Source: CAZGUG01 sp964529035
Lineage (GTDB): Bacteria; Bacillota; Clostridia; Ch29
Assembly (NCBI GenBank): GCA_964529035.1
Contig: CAZGUG010000032.1
Coordinates: forward strand, 1 to 21,701
DNA length: 21,701 bases
Direction: 5' to 3'
How positions within the stretch are numbered: position 1 is the first letter of the stretch; every line of letters begins with the position of its first letter. Below, piece after piece: positions 1 through 6,744 of the stretch. The translations under genes were made by a program, and so were the position numbers. Under the pieces are notes generated by a model. That model saw only the letters and a list, made by a program, of their open reading frames with translations, searched no databases and had not been told where the DNA came from.

Positions 1-24
1 ATATCAAATTATAGGGTTATTTTT

Positions 25-248
25 TGTGGATATGTTGCCAATAATTATTGATAACTCCAAAATTATCTGTTATCATGATATAGCATATGTTAATAAAAAT
101 AAACCGTTTTACACAACCGGTCCGCGTAAAGCACCGGTGTGTGTGAAGCTTTTTTACAGAATAGATATACACGCTTTATTCACAATAATATTAGTTTCCC
201 GGGAGCTAAAAATTATTCTTAAAGCCCTGTTGGTATTTGTGTGGACAA
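25..248. other. oriC: dnaA-upstream DnaA-box cluster (outer part of oriC)
   Basis: The gap before dnaA holds scattered matches to the DnaA box TTATNCACA. TTATTCACA at 176-184 is a full match. TTTTACACA (107-115), TGTGGATAT (25-33, minus-strand box ATATCCACA) and TGTGGACAA (240-248, minus-strand box TTGTCCACA) each differ by one base. The last lies just before the dnaA ribosome binding site. Boxes on both sides of dnaA are typical of bipartite Firmicutes origins. The upstream cluster probably serves both origin architecture and dnaA autorepression; this role is inferred from the family. The rest of positions 1-269 shows no convincing gene. Confidence 0.6.
48..76 (+). promoter_or_regulatory. 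candidate sigma-A promoter of dnaA
   Basis: TTGATA (48-53) and TATCAT (71-76) are separated by exactly 17 bp, and each hexamer matches the vegetative consensus in 5 of 6 positions. The predicted start lies about 185 bp before dnaA. The full-match DnaA box (176-184) and the near-match at 240-248 would then fall in the leader, suiting autoregulation. This is prediction from pattern only. Confidence 0.45.
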
Positions 249-269
249 CCTATATAAGGAGGATTATTT

Positions 270-1610
270 ATGCAGGAAAATACGACTTTAATTTGGGAGA
301 ATGCTCTTAAGCTGATAAAGGAAGAGCTGGCGGAAGTTAGTTTCAATACGTGGTTTAAAGTTATTCAGCCGGTTGAAATAACCGATGACCATATACTTCT
401 GTGTGCACCAACCGACTTCATTAAAAAGATACTCGAAGCCCGTTATATTACCCTTATATTTAATGCACTGGAGCAGGTTACTTCAAGGGAATACGAAATA
501 ACAATAATACTGCCGGAAGAAAAGGACTCCGGAATTTCCGAAAAAAACACCAAACAGAGGGACGACAACGGTACATTAGCCTCGGGTATAGGTATGCTTA
601 ATCCAAAGTATACCTTTGATACCTTCGTTATAGGAAACAGCAACCGGTTTGCCCATGCCGCATCACTGGCGGTTTCCGAAGCTCCCGCCAAGTCGTATAA
701 CCCCCTTTTCCTGTACGGGGGTGTAGGCCTTGGTAAAACCCATCTTATGCATGCAATAGGCCACTATATATTGAGAAACAACCCAAAAACCCGGGTTGTA
801 TATACCACATCCGAGAAGTTTACCAATGACCTTATCAATTCGATAAGGGATGACAAGAACGTTGAATTCAGGAACAGGTACCGGACCACCGATGTGCTGC
901 TTGTTGACGACATCCAGTTTATCGCCGACAAGGAAAGGACCCAGGAAGAGTTTTTCCATACCTTCAATTCGCTGTACGAAGCAAGCAAACAGATAATAAT
1001 ATCCAGCGACCGTCCTCCCAAGGAAATACCTACCCTTGAAGACAGGCTTCGCTCAAGGTTCGAGTGGGGGCTTATATGCGACATTCAGCCGCCGGATTTC
1101 GAGACCCGTATAGCCATCCTCAAAAAAAAGGCAAAAATAGAAGCCATAACCATACCCGATGAGGCCCTTGCCTATATTGCCAAAAAAATAGAATCTAACA
1201 TAAGGGAGCTGGAAGGTGCCCTTAACAGGGTGGCAGCTTATTCCACCCTTACAAACAGGGATATAAATATGGACCTCACCCAGGAAGCACTGAAGGATTT
1301 CTTTTCAAATGCACAGCCTAAATCCGTTACCATAGATGTAATCAAACGGGTTATATCCGAGTATTATTCCATAAAAGCCGAGGACTTCAAATCTTCAAAG
1401 CGTACCCGGGCCATTGCATTCCCCAGGCAGATAGCCATGTACCTGGCCAGGGAACATACCGACCTGCCCCTTGTCAAAATTGGTGAGGAATTCGGAGGCA
1501 GGGACCATACAACGGTGATGCATGCCTATGACAAGATCTGCTCGGAGTTAAAAACCGACGAATCCCTGAAAATGGCCATTAGCGAGATTAACCGGAAACT
1601 GTACGGATAA
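270..1610 (+). CDS. dnaA: chromosomal replication initiator protein DnaA
   Basis: DnaA is the AAA+ ATPase that binds DnaA boxes at oriC, unwinds the origin and recruits the replicative helicase. At 446 residues it is the usual length. Domain I is residues 1 to about 80, followed by a short variable linker. The AAA+ domain has Walker A GGVGLGKT (150-157) and Walker B LLVDDIQF, with Asp213-Asp214. The C-terminal DNA-binding domain carries the signature GGRDHTTVMHA from residue 409. The ATG is supported by AAGGAGG at 256-262, seven bases upstream. It is the first gene of the origin cluster, with candidate DnaA boxes on both sides. The identification is secure. Confidence 0.98.
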   Translation: MQENTTLIWENALKLIKEELAEVSFNTWFKVIQPVEITDDHILLCAPTDFIKKILEARYITLIFNALEQVTSREYEITIILPEEKDSGISEKNTKQRDDNGTLASGIGMLNPKYTFDTFVIGNSNRFAHAASLAVSEAPAKSYNPLFLYGGVGLGKTHLMHAIGHYILRNNPKTRVVYTTSEKFTNDLINSIRDDKNVEFRNRYRTTDVLLVDDIQFIADKERTQEEFFHTFNSLYEASKQIIISSDRPPKEIPTLEDRLRSRFEWGLICDIQPPDFETRIAILKKKAKIEAITIPDEALAYIAKKIESNIRELEGALNRVAAYSTLTNRDINMDLTQEALKDFFSNAQPKSVTIDVIKRVISEYYSIKAEDFKSSKRTRAIAFPRQIAMYLAREHTDLPLVKIGEEFGGRDHTTVMHAYDKICSELKTDESLKMAISEINRKLYG

Positions 1611-1650
1611 CTTCAAGGCCCGAAATAATGTTAATAGCCGGTTAATATTG

Positions 1651-1861
1651 TGTTGATAAGTTATATGCAAGAATTAATATAAAATATTATTTATGGAAAT
1701 GTGGAAAACTGTGCTCATCTTAATAACATTTAATTAACACCTAAACCTGCTTAATATGCTCTTTTTAGTACGCTTTTCCACATATCAACAGCCCCTACTA
1801 CTACTACTACTAGTTTTACTTATTATTTATAAATAAAATAATGATGCGGAGGTTATCCCCA
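1651..1861. other. oriC: oriC unwinding region between dnaA and dnaN
   Basis: This 250-bp non-coding gap holds one-mismatch DnaA boxes: TGTTGATAA (1651-1659), TGTGGAAAA (1700-1708), TTTTCCACA (1774-1782) and TTATCCCCA (1853-1861). ATATCAACA (1782-1790), which abuts the third box, is a two-mismatch match. The closely spaced pair at 1774-1790 sits directly before a GC-rich step, a run of CTA triplets and an AT-rich tract. That order matches the DnaA-oligomer loading site described in Bacillus subtilis. The remainder is AT-rich with no gene. The origin assignment rests on motif order and gene context. Confidence 0.8.
1791..1843. repeat. six DnaA-trio triplets plus AT-rich unwinding element
   Basis: After GCCCC (1791-1795), the triplet CTA is repeated six times without error (1795-1812). 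On the opposite strand, read 3' to 5', this is GAT six times, the preferred form of the DnaA-trio motif 3'-[G/A]A[T/A]-5'. It is followed by a tract made almost wholly of A and T (1814-1843), the likely duplex-unwinding element. The two adjacent DnaA boxes lie immediately on the other side. A chance microsatellite is possible but unlikely given the position and polarity. Confidence 0.75.
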
Positions 1862-2961
1862 TGAGACTGGTTTGCAGCAGAGATAGTTTGCTTGAAGGAA
1901 TACTCACTGTCCAGAAAGCGGTACCACAAAAAACAACCCTTCCGATACTGCAGGGTGTTTTGCTTGACTGCAGGGACGAAGACTTTAAACTGACCGCCAC
2001 CGACCTTGAACTGGGAATTGAATGCCGGGTGGAGGGAGAAGTATTGGAAAAGGGATGGGTGGTGCTGGATGCAAGACTTTTGGGAGAAATAATAAGAAAG
2101 CTTCCTCCCGAAGAAATAGAGTTTTCGGTAAATGAAGGTTATATAACCGAGATTAAGTGTGCTAATTCGGTTTTTCACCTGCAGGGAAAGAATGGAGGAG
2201 ATTTCCCGGAGCTTCCAAGAGTGGACGGGGAAAGAAGCCTGATGCTGCCGCAGGACCTTCTGAAAAGCATGATAAGACAGACGGTGTTTGCCTGCGCGGT
2301 GGACGAAATAAGGCCAATTCTTACCGGTGCGTTATTGGAGTGTTCCAGGGAGGAAATTAGCATGGCTGCCCTTGACGGTTTCAGGCTGGCGGTCAGAACG
2401 GTAAGACACGATATTGAAGATGAGATTTCGGTGGTTATACCGGCCAAGACATTGAACGAGATACAAAAAATACTAAGGGATGACAGGGACAGTGTAAGGA
2501 TTGACCTTGCAGGAAACCAGGTGTTGTTTGGTATGGAGGATACAAGGGTTATTTCAAGGCTTTTGGAGGGAGATTTCATAAATTACAGGCAGATAATACC
2601 AGATGAATATAATACTTCGGTTAAAGTTAAGAATTCTGAGCTTATGGACAGCTGCGAGAGAGCTTCCCTTTTGGCCAGGGAGGGCAAAAACAATCTTATA
2701 AAGTTTGATATAAAGAAAGACAGCCTCCAAATAACATCGAATGCTGAAATCGGAGAGGTGTTGGAAGAGATATCGGTGGAAACCGAAGGAAATGACCTGG
2801 AGATTGCTTTTAATTCAAAATACTTGACGGATGTACTTAAAGTTGTGGAAAGTGAATACATAAGAATGGAATTTACAACCGGCGTAAGCCCGTGCATAAT
2901 GAAACCCGAAGACGGAGAGAAATATATTTATCTGCTGCTGCCTGTAAGAGTTATTTCCTAA
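1861..2961 (+). CDS. dnaN: DNA polymerase III beta subunit (sliding clamp)
   Basis: The beta clamp forms a ring dimer around DNA and gives processivity to DNA polymerase III; it also docks repair and replication-control proteins. The 366-residue length and three repeated clamp folds fit the family. The N-terminus (MRLVCSRDSLLEGILTVQKA) and the segment TLPILQGVLL are typical, and the protein ends YLLLPVRVIS, matching the usual C-terminal LPVR. The ATG follows GGAGG at 1848-1852, eight bases upstream. It lies directly downstream of the origin element, and its leader contains the AT-rich tract, so its own promoter may overlap oriC. No oddities are seen. Confidence 0.98.
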   Translation: MRLVCSRDSLLEGILTVQKAVPQKTTLPILQGVLLDCRDEDFKLTATDLELGIECRVEGEVLEKGWVVLDARLLGEIIRKLPPEEIEFSVNEGYITEIKCANSVFHLQGKNGGDFPELPRVDGERSLMLPQDLLKSMIRQTVFACAVDEIRPILTGALLECSREEISMAALDGFRLAVRTVRHDIEDEISVVIPAKTLNEIQKILRDDRDSVRIDLAGNQVLFGMEDTRVISRLLEGDFINYRQIIPDEYNTSVKVKNSELMDSCERASLLAREGKNNLIKFDIKKDSLQITSNAEIGEVLEEISVETEGNDLEIAFNSKYLTDVLKVVESEYIRMEFTTGVSPCIMKPEDGEKYIYLLLPVRVIS

Positions 2962-3001
2962 ATATGAAGCAAACACTTGTTCGTGCAAGGATATTGTGAT
3001 A

Positions 3002-3010
3002 TGCTATAAA
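3002..3010 (+). promoter_or_regulatory. candidate extended -10 promoter before the S4/recF/gyrase genes
   Basis: TGCTATAAA (3002-3010) fits the extended -10 pattern TGnTATAAT with one mismatch, and no good -35 is seen. It sits in the 95-bp gap after dnaN, about 47 bp before the S4-domain gene. Read-through from dnaN is also possible. Confidence 0.35.
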
Positions 3011-3056
3011 TGTTTAATATGGAATTTTAGGTAAACCCCAATGGAGGTTGACTTTT

Positions 3057-3275
3057 ATGGAAAGTGTTCTTATTAGCGGCGAATATATAACCCTTGGTCA
3101 ACTTTTGAAGATGTCTGGCATTTCACAAACAGGAGGCCAGGCAAAATTTATTATTATGGATGGAAGAGTTAAAGTTAACGGGCAGACAATAAGGCAGAGG
3201 GGAAGGAAGGTATTCCCCGGAGATGTGGTTGAAATAGACAAAAGCAAAAGAATACGGGTGAATTCCGAAGAATAG
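3057..3275 (+). CDS. yaaA: S4-domain RNA-binding protein, YaaA family
   Basis: This is a 72-residue S4-like protein of the kind found between dnaN and recF in many Firmicutes (B. subtilis YaaA/RlbA). The S4 fold is visible as GEYITLGQLLKMSGISQTGG, then KFIIMDGRVKVNGQ, then a basic turn RQRGRKVFPGDVVEI. These proteins bind structured RNA, and a role in ribosome assembly has been proposed for relatives. ATG 3057 is chosen because GGAGG (3043-3047) lies nine bases upstream; an in-frame TTG at 3048 abuts that site and is unlikely. recF follows after 25 bp, probably co-transcribed. The family call is firm; the exact function is not shown by the sequence. Confidence 0.9.
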   Translation: MESVLISGEYITLGQLLKMSGISQTGGQAKFIIMDGRVKVNGQTIRQRGRKVFPGDVVEIDKSKRIRVNSEE

Positions 3276-3300
3276 GGACTGCCCGATTGGAGTGGGTGGG

Positions 3301-4410
3301 TTGTACCTTAAGGAGCTTAAGCTAAAAAACTACAGGAATTATACCGAACAGGAAGCAGCCTTCGACAGGGATATTAATCTGATTGTGGGCAACAATGCCC
3401 AGGGAAAAACAAACCTGCTGGAAGCGGTATACCTGCTTTCTTCGGGAAAGTCATACAGGACTCCTTTTGACAGGGAGCTTATAAAATGGAACGGCGATAC
3501 ACTATATATCAGGGGAAAGTTAATCGAAACCGAAGGAGAAAAGGAAATTGAAATAGGAATTAAGGATAATAAAAAAATGGTTAAAGTTAACGGGATTCCT
3601 TTAAGAAAAAGGGGAGAGCTGCTTGGAAACCTGATTGTGGTGATGTTTTCACCCGAGGAAATTAAACTTGTCAAGGAAGGGCCCGGTTTTAGAAGAAGGT
3701 TTATGGACCAGGAGATTGCCCAGTTGAAATCTTCCTATTATTATGTGCTTAACAGCTATAACAGGGTGCTGATTCAGAGAAATTCGCTGCTTAAGGATGG
3801 TATTTCCGAAAAAGCCAAAATGGATATGCTGTGTGAGTGGGACCGGCAGCTGGTGGAGTACGGGACAAAACTCATATATGAAAGGCTTGCTTTCATAAAG
3901 AAAATATCCGCCATTTCGGAAGGTGTTCACCGGCGGATAACCGACGGGAGCGAAGCGCTGAAAGTAGAGTACCAGTCCTGTATTGATTTGAAAGAAATAA
4001 CAGGCCCGGAGGACATACGCAAAAGGCTTAACGTTAATCTTGAAAGGAGCAGGAAAAAGGATTTAATGACCGGGATGACTATTTCAGGTCCCCACAGGGA
4101 AGATATTAAAATATGCATCAACGAAACCGAAGCCAGAAAGTTCGGTTCCCAGGGACAGCAGAGAACCGCCGCCCTGTCAATTAAACTATCCGAGGTTGAA
4201 CTGATAAAGGAAGAGACCGGAGAATATCCCGTTCTGCTGCTTGACGATGTAATGTCCGAGCTGGATCCGTACCGTCAAAAATTTGTGCTGGACAATCTTA
4301 GCCGTATACAGGCGTTTATTACATGTACGCATTTGACGGGGACGGTGGAAAAAAGATATGCCGGGGGGAAGGTTTTTTATATAAATAGTGGAATAATAAC
4401 AACAGGATAA
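3301..4410 (+). CDS. recF: DNA replication and repair protein RecF
   Basis: RecF is an SMC-like ATPase that helps load RecA at single-strand gaps with RecO and RecR. The N-terminus YLKELKLKNYRNY is typical. Walker A GNNAQGKTN is at 30-38, the ABC-type signature SGPHRED at 262-268, and Walker B LLLDDVMSELD has Asp315-Asp316. The total of 369 residues is usual. The start is uncertain. TTG 3301 is preferred because GGAG (3289-3292) lies eight bases upstream and relatives start at the equivalent of MYLKEL. GTG 3292 would add three residues but has poor ribosome-binding context. remB follows after 30 bp, consistent with one transcript. Confidence 0.95.
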   Translation: MYLKELKLKNYRNYTEQEAAFDRDINLIVGNNAQGKTNLLEAVYLLSSGKSYRTPFDRELIKWNGDTLYIRGKLIETEGEKEIEIGIKDNKKMVKVNGIPLRKRGELLGNLIVVMFSPEEIKLVKEGPGFRRRFMDQEIAQLKSSYYYVLNSYNRVLIQRNSLLKDGISEKAKMDMLCEWDRQLVEYGTKLIYERLAFIKKISAISEGVHRRITDGSEALKVEYQSCIDLKEITGPEDIRKRLNVNLERSRKKDLMTGMTISGPHREDIKICINETEARKFGSQGQQRTAALSIKLSEVELIKEETGEYPVLLLDDVMSELDPYRQKFVLDNLSRIQAFITCTHLTGTVEKRYAGGKVFYINSGIITTG

Positions 4411-4440
4411 CAGTCAACAAGTGGTCAGGAGGAGGAAAAG

Positions 4441-4728
4441 ATGTTTTTGCATTTGGGAAAAAATGCTATAATACATTTAGAGGACGTAATCGCCATATTA
4501 GATGCCGAATCGTCATCCGAATCAAAATATACATGTGAATTTCTTAAGACTGCCGATGAGGAGGGGTTTATAACGGCAGTCTCACAGGGGAAGCCAAAGT
4601 CAATAGTAATAACCGATAATTCGAAAAACAGGCGGAAAAGAAAACGGACAGGTACAAGCGCAGTATACTATTCTCCCATATCATCAACCACCTTGAGCAA
4701 AAGAGCAGGTTATATGTATGATATTTAG
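4441..4728 (+). CDS. remB: extracellular matrix regulator RemB (DUF370 family)
   Basis: This 95-residue protein belongs to the RemA/RemB (DUF370) family. Its N-terminus MFLHLGKNAIIHLEDVIAILD and the conserved stretch GFITAVSQGKPKSIVITDN are characteristic. In B. subtilis the homologue (YaaB) sits at the same place between recF and gyrB and is linked to biofilm-matrix gene expression; RemA binds DNA, while RemB's mechanism is less clear. The C-terminal third is basic (KNRRKRKR) and then Ser/Thr-rich, without a recognised domain. GGAGGAGG just upstream of the ATG supports the start. The family assignment is good; the regulatory role in this organism is inferred. Confidence 0.88.
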   Translation: MFLHLGKNAIIHLEDVIAILDAESSSESKYTCEFLKTADEEGFITAVSQGKPKSIVITDNSKNRRKRKRTGTSAVYYSPISSTTLSKRAGYMYDI

Positions 4729-4750
4729 GCAAAACAGGATCAGAAACACC

Positions 4751-4777
4751 GGCTCTGGGACTTCCTGGAGTTTTTTT
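4751..4777 (+). terminator. weak hairpin with T-run between remB and gyrB
   Basis: CTCTGG (4753-4758) can pair with CTGGAG (4765-4770), with two G-T wobbles and a six-base loop, followed by seven T residues (4771-4777). It could terminate or attenuate transcription before gyrB. The stem is weak, so this is tentative. Confidence 0.35.
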
Positions 4778-4821
4778 GTGAACAGTAACTCTGACAAACT
4801 AATAACCAAGGGGGTAAAACC

Positions 4822-6732
4822 GTGATAGACAATGATGCATTAAACATATATGATGAAAACCAGATACAGGTTTTGGAAGGCATAGAAGCGGTAAGAAAAA
4901 GACCGGGAATGTATATAGGCAGTACCGGTCCGAGGGGACTGCACCACCTGGTATATGAAGTGGTTGATAACAGTATAGACGAAGCCCTGGCGGGTTTCTG
5001 CGATAAAATTAATGTTATCGTTCACAGCGATAATTCGGTTACCGTTACAGACAACGGAAGGGGGATACCGGTGGGGCCCCATCCCAAGATGGGAAAACCC
5101 GCGGTGGAGGTTGCCCTGACAATGCTGCACGCCGGGGGTAAATTTGACGGAAAGGGCTATAAGGTATCCGGAGGACTGCATGGGGTGGGCGTATCGGTGG
5201 TCAATGCCCTTTCGGAATACCTGGACGTGGAAATAAAAAGAGGCGGAAAAGTATACAGCCAGAGATACGAACGGGGAAAAGCGGTAAGCAGGCTGTCCGA
5301 GATTGGCGGGACCAGGAGTACCGGAACCAAAATAGTATTTAAGCCGGATTATGAAATATTCGATGAAATTGACTTTGATTTTGACACCCTTGAATACAGG
5401 TTGAGAGAGCTTGCCTTCCTCAACAAGGGTATAAGGATAATACTCAAGGATGAACGGGACGGCCGTGAAAGCAAGATGCACTACGAAGGTGGACTGGTTG
5501 AATTCGTGAAATACCTTAACAAGAACAGGGAAGTGCTGCACAAAAACCCCATATACTTTGAGGGAAGCAGAGAAGAATGCGTGGTTGAGATAGCCATGCA
5601 GTACAACGACGGATATGTGGAAAACATATTTTCGTACGCAAACAATATAAACACCCATGAAGGCGGCACCCATTTAAGCGGGTTTAAGGCCGCCCTGACC
5701 AGGGTTATAAATGACTACGGGCGGAAGTATAACTTCCTTAAGGAAAACGATAAAAACCTGTCGGGAGAGGACGTCAGGGAAGGTCTCACGGCGGTAATTT
5801 CGGTCAAGCTCACCGATCCGCAGTATGAAGGACAGACAAAGACCAAACTGGGTAACAGCGAAATGAAGGGCATTACCGAATCCATAGCCACAGAGGCTAT
5901 TTCCGCCTGCCTTGAAGAAAACCCTTCAACGGCAAGGGTTATACTGGAAAAGGCAATTCTGGCGGCAAGGGCAAGAGATGCGGCAAGGAAAGCAAGGGAG
6001 CTTACCAGGAGAAAGAACGTTTTGGAGAATACATCCCTTCCCGGAAAGCTGGCAGACTGTTCCGAAAAGGACCCCAAACTGTGCGAAATATATCTTGTGG
6101 AGGGGGATTCCGCCGGCGGGTCTGCAAAACAGGGCAGGGACAGAAAAACCCAGGCAATACTGCCGCTGAGGGGAAAGATATTGAATGTTGAAAAGGCAAG
6201 ACTTGACAGAATTCTGGGGTATGAAGAAATAAGGTCTATGATAACCGCCTTCGGAAGCGGTATTGATGATGAATTCGACCTGGAAAAGCTGAGATACGGA
6301 AAGATAATAATAATGACGGATGCAGATGTGGACGGGGCGCATATAAGAACCTTGCTTTTGACGTTTTTTTTCAGGTATATGAGGCCGCTTATCGACATGG
6401 GACATCTGTATATAGCCCAGCCTCCCCTGTACCGGGTGAAGGACGGGAAAAAAGAAGAATATGTGTACTCGGAAAAACAACTAAAAAGAATATTTGAACG
6501 TTTGGACAATAAAAAAGCAAGTCTTCAGAGGTATAAAGGACTGGGAGAAATGAACCCCGAGCAGCTCTGGGAGACAACTATGAATCCCGATACCAGGATA
6601 CTGCTGCAGGTTGGTGTAGAGGATGCGATAGCGGCGGACCAGATTTTTACCACACTTATGGGAACTAAGGTGGAACCGCGCAGGGAATTCATTGAGCAGA
6701 ACGCCAAATATGTTACCAATCTTGACATATAG
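4822..6732 (+). CDS. gyrB: DNA gyrase subunit B
   Basis: GyrB is the ATPase subunit of the type IIA topoisomerase that introduces negative supercoils. Its 636 residues match the short Gram-positive form without the proteobacterial insert. The GHKL ATPase domain shows YEVVDNSIDEALAG (Glu46, Asn50), TDNGRGIPVG (Asp77) and GGLHGVG (from 117). The TOPRIM domain has LVEGDSAGG (Glu427) and DADVDG with Asp500, Asp502 and Asp504 for metal binding. The C-terminal RYKGLGEMNPEQLWETTM motif contacts GyrA. The start is GTG, with AAGGGGG (4808-4814) seven bases upstream. gyrA follows after 12 bp, so the two are co-transcribed. Confidence 0.98.
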   Translation: MIDNDALNIYDENQIQVLEGIEAVRKRPGMYIGSTGPRGLHHLVYEVVDNSIDEALAGFCDKINVIVHSDNSVTVTDNGRGIPVGPHPKMGKPAVEVALTMLHAGGKFDGKGYKVSGGLHGVGVSVVNALSEYLDVEIKRGGKVYSQRYERGKAVSRLSEIGGTRSTGTKIVFKPDYEIFDEIDFDFDTLEYRLRELAFLNKGIRIILKDERDGRESKMHYEGGLVEFVKYLNKNREVLHKNPIYFEGSREECVVEIAMQYNDGYVENIFSYANNINTHEGGTHLSGFKAALTRVINDYGRKYNFLKENDKNLSGEDVREGLTAVISVKLTDPQYEGQTKTKLGNSEMKGITESIATEAISACLEENPSTARVILEKAILAARARDAARKARELTRRKNVLENTSLPGKLADCSEKDPKLCEIYLVEGDSAGGSAKQGRDRKTQAILPLRGKILNVEKARLDRILGYEEIRSMITAFGSGIDDEFDLEKLRYGKIIIMTDADVDGAHIRTLLLTFFFRYMRPLIDMGHLYIAQPPLYRVKDGKKEEYVYSEKQLKRIFERLDNKKASLQRYKGLGEMNPEQLWETTMNPDTRILLQVGVEDAIAADQIFTTLMGTKVEPRREFIEQNAKYVTNLDI

Positions 6733-6744
6733 GGGGAAAAGACA

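Noticed and set aside
26..310. A 94-codon reading frame across the dnaA upstream region
   Set aside because: It lies on the promoter and DnaA boxes, overlaps the dnaA start, lacks a ribosome site and has a low-complexity composition unlike a protein.
1795..1812. CTA repeat as a plain microsatellite
   Set aside because: Position, polarity and neighbours match the DnaA-trio element, which explains it better.
4840..5673. Long antisense reading frame (277 codons) opposite gyrB
   Set aside because: It mirrors strongly conserved gyrB codons, has no ribosome site and resembles no protein; such frames arise from codon bias.
5715..6509. Antisense reading frame (264 codons) opposite gyrB
   Set aside because: A shadow of the TOPRIM-coding part of gyrB; Ser/Phe-rich with no domain signature.
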